A stretch of 41,150 bases of DNA from Gammaproteobacteria bacterium (GCA_011321985.1 DROB01000039.1:1-41150), one strand, 5' to 3'; shown: positions 1 through 9,777, counted from the first letter of the stretch. The notes: generated by a model not told the origin, from the sequence alone. Program-made: numbers and translations.

Positions 1-1304
1 AGTGGAAAATAGCTATAACGGTGTCGAGGGATGGTCGGGTCCAGCGCATCACGCGCGATCAACGAAGGTTTGGTTACCCGTCCATCACCAGGCTCCAGCA
101 TCAAAAGATCATAATTAACTCCATCGACTGGGCTTTCTATCTCACTCGGAAATAAACGCACCACTGATTCACCCTCGACCTCTTCGACCAGCAATCGTGC
201 CGGTGTCAATTCACAGTCGCCTCCAAAAACGATATAACGTACAGGTGATTCGGGTGTAGGTACAGAAAGTGACCAGACGAAACGCCGTGCTCGTTCGAGC
301 TGTCTATCAAAATATCTGACCAGTAGCTGATAGTAGTCCTCACCTTTATTCTCGATGATCGAGTCACGTACCTGCGGATTAAAAATCGTCCACTCAAATC
401 GACGCCAGGTCTCTGTATCAAAAAAATCCCGTTCCAGTGGCTTACCATCCAGGGTAATCATCGATAACAGGATCGGATGAGGAAATAACTGATAGGTACT
501 CGGCCAGGTCAGCATGACATGGGGTGGAATTCGATTCAGTCCTATCTTGAGACCCTGCAATACTTCCACCATAGCACTTACTGAACCGAGGTTCGGTGTA
601 CCCAGAAGGATGACCTTATTGACCCGACTGAATCCGTAACCGCTGACCGGGAAGTCATTATCGTTCAACACATCTTCATGCCCATAACGAAGATAATAAC
701 GGGTAACCAGCCCTCCCATACTGTGCGCGACGATATCTACTTTCAGCTCGGGTGAAGCATAATCTTTCCTGATCTGTTCGATCAAATCATCCAGCCTGCC
801 TGCTGTCTGAACATTATCTTCACGCCAGTCATAGACGAACAGATAATACTGACGTTTACCCGTCTGCTGTTTTTCACCGGGCGTACCCAGTGTATAGCCA
901 CCCACGTCTTCCAGAGTACGGATGATCGCGCCATAATAATCCTTGCCGACCACTTTGTCCGTTACTCCGGCGGGCCGCAGGACGGAAGGGGCTGGCCGTA
1001 ACGTCTCGGCATCGATACTCAAACCGATATCTTCATAATCGCTGAATAAAATACGCCACAGGTTTCCAGGCCACAACTCTTCATCGTCCGCTTCATTATT
1101 CAGGCGCGAACCAAATGCACCATGGATCAGAATAACCGGTGGTTGTCGCTGGACAGGAAGATTGCCAGGACCATGTGACTGAAAACGACTGGGTAGATCG
1201 GACGTACTATACAGGCGTGACAGATCAGGTATAACACTATCGGAACAGGCACTGATGCTGGCTAAAGCAAATACCAATAATAAAGATCTGGTGTCATGTA
1301 ACAT
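1..1304 (-). CDS. LCAT-like lipoprotein lipase/acyltransferase (3' end outside window)
   Basis: One open frame runs from 1304 to the left edge with no stop, so the C-terminus is missing. The N-terminus has a hydrophobic stretch ending in a lipobox (I-S-A-C, Cys about residue 20), so it is probably an exported lipoprotein. Further in are an early beta strand followed by HGAFGS (oxyanion-hole type) and AHSMGG (nucleophile Ser about residue 195), as in alpha/beta hydrolases of the lecithin:cholesterol acyltransferase-like group. Substrate is unknown; a lipid ester is the family expectation. An in-frame ATG at 1322 would add six residues with two lysines; I prefer 1304 because an AAGG lies about 11 nt before it. 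It follows the ABC permease closely on the same strand, so co-transcription is likely. Confidence 0.75.
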   Translation of the reverse strand, partial: MLHDTRSLLLVFALASISACSDSVIPDLSRLYSTSDLPSRFQSHGPGNLPVQRQPPVILIHGAFGSRLNNEADDEELWPGNLWRILFSDYEDIGLSIDAETLRPAPSVLRPAGVTDKVVGKDYYGAIIRTLEDVGGYTLGTPGEKQQTGKRQYYLFVYDWREDNVQTAGRLDDLIEQIRKDYASPELKVDIVAHSMGGLVTRYYLRYGHEDVLNDNDFPVSGYGFSRVNKVILLGTPNLGSVSAMVEVLQGLKIGLNRIPPHVMLTWPSTYQLFPHPILLSMITLDGKPLERDFFDTETWRRFEWTIFNPQVRDSIIENKGEDYYQLLVRYFDRQLERARRFVWSLSVPTPESPVRYIVFGGDCELTPARLLVEEVEGESVVRLFPSEIESPVDGVNYDLLMLEPGDGRVTKPSLIARDALDPTIPRHRYSYFP

Positions 1305-1329
1305 GTTCGTCTTACCCTTCATCCTGCGG

Positions 1330-2103
1330 CTACTGCTTTAACCGATAACCTGTCTTGAACATCCACCATACGATAAACAGGCAGAGAGCAAGAAAAAACA
1401 ACACCATGGCCAGGCTTAACCCGACACTGACATCTGCCACTTCAAAAAAACTCCAGCGAAAACCACTGATCAGATAGACCACCGGGTTGAACAGAGTAAT
1501 AGTCTGCCAGGCAGGCGGTAACATACTGACCGAATAGAAGCTACCACCGAGAAAGACCAGCGGCGTGATAACCAGCATGGGAATAAGCTGCAACTTTTCA
1601 AAATTATCTGCCCACAGACCAATGATAAATCCGAACAGGCTGAAAGTGATACAGGTGAGCAATAGAAAACTCAACATCCATATCGGGTGTGCGATCTCCA
1701 GCGGTACGAAAAAACCTGCTGTACCCAGGATGACAAAACCGATAATGACTGACTTGCTCGCCGCAGCACCGACATATCCGATAAGAATCTCTATAAAGGA
1801 TATCGGTGCCGACATCACCTCATAGACCGTGCCAGTAAATTTTGGGAAGAAGATACCGAAAGAAGCATTAGCAATACTCTGTGTCAATAGTGCCAGCATC
1901 ATCAATCCAGGTACGATAAACGTACCATAGGGTACACCTTCGATCTCCTGAATACGCGAGCCTATCGCTGAACCGAATACGACAAAATACAGTGCTGTGG
2001 ATATGACGGGCGAGATAAAACTCTGCAACATGGTCTCCCATGCACGTAACATCTCGTATCTATAGATAACCTTTATCGCCTGAACATTGATACTCATTAT
2101 CAT
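1330..2103 (-). CDS. yadH: ABC-2 type exporter permease, YadH-like
   Basis: This 257-residue integral membrane protein matches the size and N-terminal pattern of E. coli YadH (about 256 aa), an ABC-2 permease. About six hydrophobic segments are visible, starting near residue 30 and ending at a Trp/Phe-rich helix before the basic C-terminus GYRLKQ. Its start codon overlaps the stop of the upstream ATPase gene by 4 nt (2100-2103), which indicates translational coupling and a two-gene exporter. The exported substrate is not known for this family. The lipoprotein gene follows within about 25 nt and may belong to the same transcript, hinting at an envelope-related function (inference). Confidence 0.85.
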   Translation of the reverse strand: MIMSINVQAIKVIYRYEMLRAWETMLQSFISPVISTALYFVVFGSAIGSRIQEIEGVPYGTFIVPGLMMLALLTQSIANASFGIFFPKFTGTVYEVMSAPISFIEILIGYVGAAASKSVIIGFVILGTAGFFVPLEIAHPIWMLSFLLLTCITFSLFGFIIGLWADNFEKLQLIPMLVITPLVFLGGSFYSVSMLPPAWQTITLFNPVVYLISGFRWSFFEVADVSVGLSLAMVLFFLALCLFIVWWMFKTGYRLKQ

Positions 2104-3020
2104 TTCCTGACCAGATTGACAAAAATTTCTTCCAGTGATGTCTGCGTGGTATTGATGTCTTTCAATAACAGACCTGCTCCTCTGAGACTGTCGAGCAAAG
2201 GCGTGATAGTCGTATGTGGATTGAGTGGATCATAGGTATAGGTCATACACCTGCCATCATCCGAAAGATCCAGTGCCCAGACAGACAATGATTCAGGAAT
2301 CACAGAAATAGTCTCTTCAAGCTCGATGGTCATCTGTTTCTTTCCCAGCTGATGCATGATGTCCTGTTTATTATCGATCAACAATAATTCACCATTACTG
2401 ATGACACCCACCCGGTCAGCGATCTCTTCTGCTTCTTCTATATAGTGTGTAGTAAGAATAATAGTAACACCGGATTCACGTAGTTTCTTTACCAGTGCCC
2501 ACATATCTTTACGTAGTTCGACATCGACACCCGCGGTGGGTTCATCCAGAAACAGGATATCGGGTTCATGTGCCAGTGCCTTTCCGATAAGGACGCGACG
2601 TTTCATACCACCTGATAGTGAGAGGATCTCATTGTTTCTTTTATCCCAGAGTGACAGGTCTCTGAGTAACTGTTCGAGGTAAACAGGGTCTGGCTTTTTA
2701 CCAAACAGCCCGCGACTAAAAGCAAGCGTATTGATCACTTTATCAAACGCACCCAGGGTGAGTTCCTGAGGGACCAGGCCAATCATACTTCGGGTCATAC
2801 GAAAATCGATCACATTATCAAATCCATCCACGATGACAGTCCCCGAACTCGCATTAACCAGCCCACAGATAATCGAGATCAATGTGGTCTTGCCTGCACC
2901 GTTTGGACCGAGTAATGCCAGGATTTCACCCCGTTCGATATCCAGACTCAGATTTTTTAGCGCCTGATGTCCATCGGCATAGGTTTTGGATAGATCAGAA
3001 ATTGAAACCACGGGTTGCAT
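2100..3020 (-). CDS. yadG: ABC exporter ATP-binding protein, YadG-like
   Basis: A 306-residue nucleotide-binding subunit that energises the ABC-2 permease encoded immediately after it. Visible motifs are Walker A GPNGAGKTT (residues 38-46), the signature LSGGMKRR (135-142), Walker B ILFLDEP ending at the catalytic Glu (about 160) and the H-loop TTHY (His about 192). The signature LSGGMKRR and the phrase DEPTAGVDVELR are characteristic of the YadG group of E. coli (308 aa), so length and motifs both agree. All catalytic residues are present. The gene begins about 150 bp after the kinase gene on the same strand; that gap contains a REP pair, so a separate promoter or a weakly linked transcript is possible. 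Confidence 0.88.
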   Translation of the reverse strand: MQPVVSISDLSKTYADGHQALKNLSLDIERGEILALLGPNGAGKTTLISIICGLVNASSGTVIVDGFDNVIDFRMTRSMIGLVPQELTLGAFDKVINTLAFSRGLFGKKPDPVYLEQLLRDLSLWDKRNNEILSLSGGMKRRVLIGKALAHEPDILFLDEPTAGVDVELRKDMWALVKKLRESGVTIILTTHYIEEAEEIADRVGVISNGELLLIDNKQDIMHQLGKKQMTIELEETISVIPESLSVWALDLSDDGRCMTYTYDPLNPHTTITPLLDSLRGAGLLLKDINTTQTSLEEIFVNLVRK

Positions 3021-3063
3021 AGTATTTGAAGTACCGGTTCTGGATGGTCATTGCCTGTAAGGC

Positions 3064-3129
3064 ACCGCAGAATACATTCCGCTCCTACAGATGTGAACCT
3101 GCCTGTAGGAGCGGTTTGCAAACCACGAT
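3064..3129. repeat. Pair of opposed GTAG-type REP units
   Basis: Two 26-nt units face each other: 3064-3089 (minus orientation) and 3104-3129 (plus orientation). The plus unit starts TGTAGGAGCG and continues with the palindrome GGTTTGCAAACC. The following bases, GCCTGCAGAAATAA and a later AAACACCC, recur after the REP unit at 13473-13498, so the repeated block extends to about 3175. It lies between the kinase and the yadG-like gene. Confidence 0.8.
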
Positions 3130-3173
3130 TGCCTGCAGAAATAATTTATCGTCACATTGAAACACCCTTATTC

Positions 3174-4580
3174 TCACAGGGTAAAATCCAGCTCCTCACT
3201 GTCTCTCTCGACAACCTCCATATCATAACTGGCATGGTGCAGTTTCAAAACCTGATGCAGCTCTTTCAACAGTAACCCGGTATCGATACCGGCTGTTTTA
3301 AACTTGAGGACGACAGCCATATCCATCTCGGTATTTGCCAGCAAGTCTACTTTATACCCTTTCCCTGATGCTAACAGCGACTGTATCTCACTCCAGTCTG
3401 AAATACGCTGATCAGGATCTTTGATCAATGCCCGATTTATAAATTCAGCCAGACCTTCTGGTACATCAGGCACCAGAGTTCTTATATCTTTTGCTTCCTC
3501 ATTGATTGTCTTCTGCATGATGCCGAGCATACTCGGTGCCCTGAATGGTGTCTTACCGGTCAGCATGGCATAGGCGGTTACCGCCAGAGCATAGATATCG
3601 ATGCGATAATCAAACGTTTTTTTCTGTAACACTTCTGGCGCTGTGTACAGGATAGTGCCTTCGAAGTTTTTGTTGCACTGTTCACTGGTGGTAGCGATAC
3701 CAAAATCCATCAGTTTCACATTACCCTGATAATCAAGCACGATATTGGCTGGTTTGATATCACGATGTATGATACCACCATTGTGCCTGTTACCCGCATA
3801 TTCCAGAGCCTGCGCCAGTTGGCTGATTATGTCACAGGTCTGTTTACCACTGAAAACACCCTGCTCCTGCAGATAATATTTAAGATCATAACCGTCGAGC
3901 TTCTCCATGACGATAAACGATGTCGAATAATCATCGATGGTTTCTATCACGTGCAAAATATTCGGGTGGGTCAGCTTAGCGATAGTAACCGCTTCCTGTT
4001 TGAAACGTTTCTTGAAATCGGCCCTCGAAGCGATCTCATACTTCAGCATCTTGATCGCAACCTCACGACCCAGCACCGTATCTTTCGCATTGTAGACGAC
4101 CGACATACCGCCTTCGCCCAATTGACTGAGTATCCTGTATTTACCCAGGCGATTGATACCATTGGCCCCGAACATCCGGCTTTTCATCAGATCCGTCATC
4201 ACCGTCGCCAGTTCGGTGTGTTGTTCCATCAATATCTGAAAATCATCGCGATGCAGTGCCAGAGCTTCGGCATCTGTCTGCGCGATCACGTCCGCTTTGC
4301 TCGGTGTGCCGGATAACAGTGCTATCTCACCGAGCACATCACCTCTACCTAATTTGACATCCCTGTCTTCCAGACTGACCTTCACCTTACCCTGTTTGAT
4401 GATCAACATGAATTCGCCAGCTTCATCTTTTCCTATCAGCTTTTCACCGGCTTCGTAACGATGCATACTCATACGCTCAGCGATATCGCCGATAATATGG
4501 TTATCCAGCTTTATGAATAACTTCACACCTGGAAGAAATACCAGTGCATCTTGCTGATCGATATTTATCTGTTTTAGCAT
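3174..4580 (-). CDS. Ser/Thr protein kinase with N-terminal cyclic nucleotide-binding domain
   Basis: A 468-residue cytosolic protein with two domains. Residues about 15-130 form a cyclic nucleotide-binding (CRP/PKA-type) beta barrel; the phosphate-binding cassette reads GEIALLSGTPSKAD (84-97), where the usual Arg is replaced by Lys95. Residues 148-415 are a Hanks-type kinase: glycine loop LGEGGMSVVY, ATP-anchoring Lys177, catalytic HRDIKPAN (272-279), DFG (292-294) and APE. All catalytic residues are present. The last 50 or so residues are a unique acidic-rich tail with no transmembrane helix. It starts 12 nt after the MscS gene, so the two are probably co-transcribed; the channel or a regulator could be its target (inference). 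The ligand (cAMP, cGMP or none) cannot be decided from sequence. Confidence 0.9.
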   Translation of the reverse strand: MLKQINIDQQDALVFLPGVKLFIKLDNHIIGDIAERMSMHRYEAGEKLIGKDEAGEFMLIIKQGKVKVSLEDRDVKLGRGDVLGEIALLSGTPSKADVIAQTDAEALALHRDDFQILMEQHTELATVMTDLMKSRMFGANGINRLGKYRILSQLGEGGMSVVYNAKDTVLGREVAIKMLKYEIASRADFKKRFKQEAVTIAKLTHPNILHVIETIDDYSTSFIVMEKLDGYDLKYYLQEQGVFSGKQTCDIISQLAQALEYAGNRHNGGIIHRDIKPANIVLDYQGNVKLMDFGIATTSEQCNKNFEGTILYTAPEVLQKKTFDYRIDIYALAVTAYAMLTGKTPFRAPSMLGIMQKTINEEAKDIRTLVPDVPEGLAEFINRALIKDPDQRISDWSEIQSLLASGKGYKVDLLANTEMDMAVVLKFKTAGIDTGLLLKELHQVLKLHHASYDMEVVERDSEELDFTL

Positions 4581-4592
4581 AGGATCTTTTTC

Positions 4593-5666
4593 TTATTTAT
4601 CGGGCAACTCTTTTATATAGATATCCTGCTTGCTATACGGTATCTCGATATTCTCACGCATGAAACACTTGTAGATATCTGTCAGCAAGATATCGATCAC
4701 CCTGCCCCGCAGGGAAGGCTCCTCTACCCAGCACAATAGTTCAAAATCCAGACTCGAATTTCCCAGTGCACGAAAACGAACCCGTGATTCAGGCATATTA
4801 CAGACCGATTCACAATCCTCTGCAATATGCATGAGTAATGCTCGCACCTGATCGATGTCTGAACCATAAGCGACACCGACCGGGATCTTGATCCGGTATT
4901 TCGGATACGGCCCACCCGACTCATTGACGATCTTGGAATTACCCATGATCGAATTCGGAATAGTCAGCTCCACATCACCGCGTGTCAGCATACGAGTACT
5001 ACGGATACCAATCTTGGTAATCGCACCCCGCTCACCCGAATCCAGCACCACATAATCCCCGATCTTATATGGCATATCTGCCAGGATAAAAACACCCGAG
5101 AACAGATTTGCCAGCGTATCCTTTGCAGCAAAACCGACCGCGATACCAACGATACCAGCTGAGGCCAGCCAGGCAGTCATATCGATACTCCAGGTTTCAA
5201 AGATCAGATAGATCGCGATTGCGACGATGAGGATGATCGCCACATTTTCGAATAAAGGGACCGTCGCAGGTTGTAATATCTTCGGTCCTTTCGCCGCAGA
5301 AACCTGGCTACGCAACACCGCTTTCGATATACGAACCGTAAACACCATCCATACGAAAACACCGATAGACTGCAATATGGAGATCAATACACCTTGCAGA
5401 CCATCAGACACCGACAATAGACGAACTGCCAGCGATAAGCCGATCATCAATACCGTATAACTGAGCGGTGTCTGTAGCGCGGTAAAAAGTGCATCATCGA
5501 TGGTAGAGCGGGTCCGAGCCGACAGCTTCTTCAATAACCGGATGACACCACCCACGATAATACGAGAGAACAGGAAGGTAAGTACGACGACGATACCCGA
5601 CTGCACATAGGGACTACCGGCGAACACATCGAGGATGGGGTTCAGGAGTTCTTGTAATTTATCCAT
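4593..5666 (-). CDS. MscS-family mechanosensitive channel
   Basis: A 357-residue membrane protein with three to four N-terminal helices, then the MscS pore helix and cytoplasmic beta domain. The pore signature is visible as WLASAGIVGIAVGFAAKD followed by LANLFSGVFILADMPYKIGD, and the RSTRMLTRGDVELTIPNS segment is typical of the vestibule domain. It should open on membrane tension to release solutes during osmotic downshock. It is longer at the N-terminus than E. coli MscS (286 aa), with an extra membrane helix pair. The gene sits directly before the cyclic nucleotide-binding kinase gene with only 12 nt between them, suggesting one transcript. Confidence 0.9.
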   Translation of the reverse strand: MDKLQELLNPILDVFAGSPYVQSGIVVVLTFLFSRIIVGGVIRLLKKLSARTRSTIDDALFTALQTPLSYTVLMIGLSLAVRLLSVSDGLQGVLISILQSIGVFVWMVFTVRISKAVLRSQVSAAKGPKILQPATVPLFENVAIILIVAIAIYLIFETWSIDMTAWLASAGIVGIAVGFAAKDTLANLFSGVFILADMPYKIGDYVVLDSGERGAITKIGIRSTRMLTRGDVELTIPNSIMGNSKIVNESGGPYPKYRIKIPVGVAYGSDIDQVRALLMHIAEDCESVCNMPESRVRFRALGNSSLDFELLCWVEEPSLRGRVIDILLTDIYKCFMRENIEIPYSKQDIYIKELPDK

Positions 5667-5820
5667 GATATTGATACATCTACTGGTTTATATATTTGCC
5701 GAATGTGATGACTAAAAATAATCAGGTTATCGTAGCATCTTACAGCCCATGGGTCTCCTGCACCGTTAGCCAGGATACCGCACAAAAGTTCATGGGGCCT
5801 ACCCTCAAATAACCGATATA

Positions 5821-7881
5821 TTATCTACATCTAATCGCATCCTGAACCAGCCGAAGCCGCAAATTACCTGCACCATCGACCACAGCATCCCAGCCTTCTG
5901 CCAGCCAGGTAGTAGAACTGGCCTCGGTAATCAATGCCGGTCCTCTTATTTTCTGACCCGTTTCCAGCCCCATGCGGTCGATGAGAACAACAGGGGTTTT
6001 TCTATCGGGCATGTGCACAAATTTTTCTTCGAACGCTGCTATCGGTGACCACTGCGGCAGATCAAACGTCTGCTGACGCTCAACGACACGTACCCGAAGG
6101 TTGACCAGTTCGACATCGACATCCAGTCGATGCCCATAACTATCCGCGTGCTTTTTATGAAAGACCGATTCGATACCCTGTAAACCCTCCCAGGGAAGAT
6201 CAAGTGCATGGCTTTGCCCTAGATAACGGACATCGGCTGTCAATCTTATCTGAACCTCCTTCTCTACACCGTCACTTTCCTCAGCATCCGACTGCGGATG
6301 ACCGGATGAAGACCCCGTAGATAGCTCTTCTCCTGCCTGCTCGACCAGCTCGGAAAACAGTTGTTCGATATCACCGGCATCACACTCTTTCACTCGCCGG
6401 TTAATGGTACGCGAGCGTTCTCGACTGGCATCGGCAGCCAGCATACCCAGAGCAGATAATACACCCGCATCGACCGGAACCAGTGCTTCAGTCATCTCCA
6501 GTTCTTCTGCCAGTGCGCATACATGCAAACCTCCGGCACCACCGAAAGAGACCAGCGTGTAATCTTCAGGGTCTTCACCACGTTCGACAGACATGACGTG
6601 CAGAGCACGGACCATATGGTCATTGACAATATCGATGATACCCTGTGCTGCCTGTTCGACGGTAACGGTTTTTTCATCACTGGAAAGAGCACCGGCAATG
6701 CTCTGTACCGCTGTGATGGCGGCCGATTTATCCAGCTGCATATTGCCACCGAGAAAAGACTGCGGCAGTAATCGCCCTAGTACGACATTGGCATCGGTTA
6801 CCGTCGGCAGCTTACCGCCTCTGCCATAACAGGCCGGGCCAGGATCCGCACCAGCAGATTCTGGCCCCACCAGCAATAAGCCCCCTGCATCAACGGCTGC
6901 GATAGAGCCACCTCCAGCACCGATGGTGTGCATATCGACCATCGGCACTGCCACCGGATATCCAGCGATTGTTGCACCCGTGGTAAAACCGATCTCTTTA
7001 TCAATGATAGAGACATCGGTGGAGGTGCCGCCCATATCAAATGACAGTATCTTCGTTATACCCGAGGCAGCGGCAACAGTTTGTGCACCTCTGAGTCCAC
7101 CCGCCGGTCCCGACAACAGTAGATTAGTCGGATAATGTCCAGCCTGACCTGCACTGGTGATCCCCCCCGAACTCTGCATGATAGAGAGCGAGCCACGCCG
7201 ATCACCGAGTGATTGCTCCAGACGTTTAAGATAACCTTGCATCAGTGGCCCGACTACAGCATTCAACGTGGTGGTCATACCGCGTTCGAACTCCCGATAT
7301 TCCGGCAGTACATCAGATGAACGACTGATAAAGCATGACTTTAACTTATGGTTATCGAGAATTGCCTGTTCGATTTTCAATTCTTCACTGTCATCAAAAA
7401 ATGAAAACAGAAGGTTGATGGCGATGGCTTCGGGCTCCAGCTCTACCAGCTGCGTCATCAGCTCGGACACTGCTTTTTCATCAAGTTGTTGCAGGCATTC
7501 TCCCTTCGCACTCAGACGGGAATCCACTTCGACACATAATGCACGCTCTATGAGTGGTGGTTTTTTTACCGGTGTCAGATCGTATAACTCTTCACGCGCC
7601 TGCCGACCGATACTGAGCACATCCGCCAGGCCTCTGTTCGTGATATAGGCCGTACGTACACCTTTACCTTCGAGCACCGCGTTGGTCGCTACGGTTGAAC
7701 CGTGGATGATGGTCAGATCTCTACTATCGATTTCCAGCTCAGCGATCCCCTGCAGGATCGCTTCTTCGGGAGCACCCGGGGTAGAGAGAACTTTATGGGT
7801 ACGGACCGCTCTTGATACATCGTCAAACAGGATGAAATCAGTGAATGTACCGCCGGTATCGATGCCGAGGAATTTAGCCAT
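5821..7881 (-). CDS. hyuA: Hydantoinase/oxoprolinase family protein, HyuA type
   Basis: A 686-residue soluble enzyme of the usual HyuA length. It begins with the ATPase-fold signature FLGIDTGGTFTDF, carries the central GPAGG and SFDMGGTSTDVS motifs (hydantoinase A domain) and the FGGAGGLHVCALAEEL segment near residue 450. Family members hydrolyse N-methylhydantoin, 5-oxoproline or related cyclic amides with ATP, normally with a HyuB subunit. No hyuB gene is present on either side in this window: downstream is mscS after 154 bp, and upstream is a divergent ABC gene. It could work alone, with a distant HyuB, or on another substrate. No convincing ribosome-binding site precedes the ATG; a TATAAT sits 5 nt upstream of it. 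Confidence 0.88.
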   Translation of the reverse strand: MAKFLGIDTGGTFTDFILFDDVSRAVRTHKVLSTPGAPEEAILQGIAELEIDSRDLTIIHGSTVATNAVLEGKGVRTAYITNRGLADVLSIGRQAREELYDLTPVKKPPLIERALCVEVDSRLSAKGECLQQLDEKAVSELMTQLVELEPEAIAINLLFSFFDDSEELKIEQAILDNHKLKSCFISRSSDVLPEYREFERGMTTTLNAVVGPLMQGYLKRLEQSLGDRRGSLSIMQSSGGITSAGQAGHYPTNLLLSGPAGGLRGAQTVAAASGITKILSFDMGGTSTDVSIIDKEIGFTTGATIAGYPVAVPMVDMHTIGAGGGSIAAVDAGGLLLVGPESAGADPGPACYGRGGKLPTVTDANVVLGRLLPQSFLGGNMQLDKSAAITAVQSIAGALSSDEKTVTVEQAAQGIIDIVNDHMVRALHVMSVERGEDPEDYTLVSFGGAGGLHVCALAEELEMTEALVPVDAGVLSALGMLAADASRERSRTINRRVKECDAGDIEQLFSELVEQAGEELSTGSSSGHPQSDAEESDGVEKEVQIRLTADVRYLGQSHALDLPWEGLQGIESVFHKKHADSYGHRLDVDVELVNLRVRVVERQQTFDLPQWSPIAAFEEKFVHMPDRKTPVVLIDRMGLETGQKIRGPALITEASSTTWLAEGWDAVVDGAGNLRLRLVQDAIRCR

Positions 7882-8052
7882 ACGATATTATAAAAGCTTT
7901 TAACCACTGAGACACGGAACAGGCAACGGTTTCCTCTTTTTTATCCGTACCATCAGTAAATCAACTTCTTTCAGCACTCTCATTGCCTCCGTGGTCCAAT
8001 AAGCTGCTTTTTCCCCTTGCAAGCTAGCGTAAATCAGTAATAATAACGCCCC

Positions 8053-8973
8053 ATGTCCTCTCTTATCTCAGTCAATCATCTCAGTCGTCACTATGGCGAT
8101 TTCTGTGCTGTGAATGACATCAGCTTTGAATTAGCCGTGGGCGATATCCTGGGTTTTCTCGGTCCCAATGGTGCAGGCAAATCCTCGACCATGCAGATGC
8201 TGAGCGGTAATCTGGCACCGACATTGGGTGAGATCAGTATCAACGGTATCGACCTGCTGGAACAACCGAAACAGGCCAAGGCATCACTCGGCTACCTCCC
8301 GGAAACCCCACCTCTATATAAAGAGATGACGGTAACAGAATATCTGGATTTTTGTGGCCGACTCCACCGGATAAACAGGCAACAGCGACACAACATCTGT
8401 GACTCGGCGATAGAGCATTGCGGCCTGGGTCATGTCCAGCACCGATTGATCCAGAACCTTTCGAAAGGTTATCAGCAACGAGTGGGAATAGCCCAGGCCA
8501 TCCTGCACTCTCCCCCGGTCATCATACTCGATGAACCGACGGTAGGGCTCGATCCGATCCAGATCCTGGAAATACGCGCTCTGATAAAAACGTTGGGTGA
8601 AAATCACGGTATCATCCTGTGCACACATATCTTACCCGAGGTACAGGCTGTATGTAATCGTGTACAGATCATCGATAAGGGTAGCCTGGTTTATAGCGCA
8701 GATATGGATGACATGTTAAACCGGCAGGCAACATGTTATGAGATCGTGTTATCACCGACGATAAAGCAGGTGGACATCTCAGGTGATGATATTTTTAAAT
8801 CGGTAACGACGATGAGTGATAACCGTTTTCTGATAGAGAGTGATCTACCTGCAGAGGAAATCATCGAACATACGGTACGACAAAAATGGGGGTTAACCCA
8901 TTTCTCCTCTCACCATACCTCACTGGAACAGATTTTTATCGATCTGACATTAACGGATGATAAAGCATCATGA
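8053..8973 (+). CDS. ABC transporter ATP-binding protein, GldA-like
   Basis: A 306-residue ATPase with Walker A GPNGAGKSS (residues 37-45), the signature LSKGYQQRVG, Walker B VIILDEPTVGLDP and the H-loop CTHILPE. The phrase LSKGYQQRVGIAQAI and the C-terminal extension are characteristic of the GldA group, which in Bacteroidetes supports gliding and elsewhere serves an uncharacterised ABC system. Its stop overlaps the start of the permease gene by 4 nt (8970-8973), so the two are translated together. It heads a four-gene plus-strand cluster to 11985. The upstream 170 bp lack a clear promoter and carry an AACCACTGAGACACGG repeat remnant. Confidence 0.88.
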   Translation: MSSLISVNHLSRHYGDFCAVNDISFELAVGDILGFLGPNGAGKSSTMQMLSGNLAPTLGEISINGIDLLEQPKQAKASLGYLPETPPLYKEMTVTEYLDFCGRLHRINRQQRHNICDSAIEHCGLGHVQHRLIQNLSKGYQQRVGIAQAILHSPPVIILDEPTVGLDPIQILEIRALIKTLGENHGIILCTHILPEVQAVCNRVQIIDKGSLVYSADMDDMLNRQATCYEIVLSPTIKQVDISGDDIFKSVTTMSDNRFLIESDLPAEEIIEHTVRQKWGLTHFSSHHTSLEQIFIDLTLTDDKAS

Positions 8974-9722
8974 TCATGCTCATCGCCAAACGTGAATTTC
9001 GCAGCATGTTCCTGTCACCGATGGCCTGGGTGATACTGGCCATCATACAGGTCATCCTGGCGTGGTCATTTTTTTCTTCCATCGATGTGTTTTTCAATAT
9101 CCAGGCTGAACTCACCACGCTAAAAAATGCACCCGGTGTAACCGATCTGGTCATCTCGCCACTATTCGAGGTTGCCAGTATCGTTTTACTGATGGTAACA
9201 CCACTACTGAGTATGCGCCTGCTCAGTGAAGAGAAACGTAACAGAACCATCAGCCTGTTACTGAGTGCCCCTGTCAGTATCACCGAGATCGTTCTCGGAA
9301 AATATCTTGGCCTGCTATTTTTCATCACCACCCTTTTAGCCCTGATCTCTTTGATGCCCCTGTCGCTATCGATGGGGACCGAACTGGATTTTTACAAACT
9401 GAGTGCGGGCCTTACAGGTCTTTTTCTAATACTTGCTGCATTCAGTGCTGCAGGGCTTTACATGTCATCGCTCACAGATAACCCTGTCATTGCTGCCATC
9501 AGTACATTTGGCCTGCTGCTCTTGTTATGGATGATAAATATAAGTAACGCCTCAACGGCTGAAGGCAGTCATATTTTAAATTATCTTTCTCTTAACATGC
9601 ATTTCTCCATGTTATTACGTGGTGTACTGGATACGCGCGATATCATTTACTTCCTGTTATTCATATCCGGTTTTATCGTATTGACGATCAGACAGCTAGA
9701 GACACAACGATTACAGTCATGA
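8970..9722 (+). CDS. ABC-2 type permease, GldF-like
   Basis: A 250-residue inner-membrane permease with six hydrophobic segments, beginning MAWVILAIIQVILAW and ending FLLFISGFIVLTI. The stretch MRLLSEEKRNRTISLLLSAPVS is the typical cytoplasmic coupling segment of GldF-type ABC-2 permeases, followed by EIVLGKYLG. It overlaps the ATPase gene by 4 nt and precedes the GldG-like gene by about 50 nt. Together they make the membrane core of a Gld-like transporter whose substrate is unknown. Nothing else in the window suggests gliding motility. Confidence 0.87.
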   Translation: MIMLIAKREFRSMFLSPMAWVILAIIQVILAWSFFSSIDVFFNIQAELTTLKNAPGVTDLVISPLFEVASIVLLMVTPLLSMRLLSEEKRNRTISLLLSAPVSITEIVLGKYLGLLFFITTLLALISLMPLSLSMGTELDFYKLSAGLTGLFLILAAFSAAGLYMSSLTDNPVIAAISTFGLLLLLWMINISNASTAEGSHILNYLSLNMHFSMLLRGVLDTRDIIYFLLFISGFIVLTIRQLETQRLQS

Positions 9723-9777
9723 TCTTATCGAAATCAAATAGCATGACCTGTCTCCGGTTAACAACACTGTGTACCCG

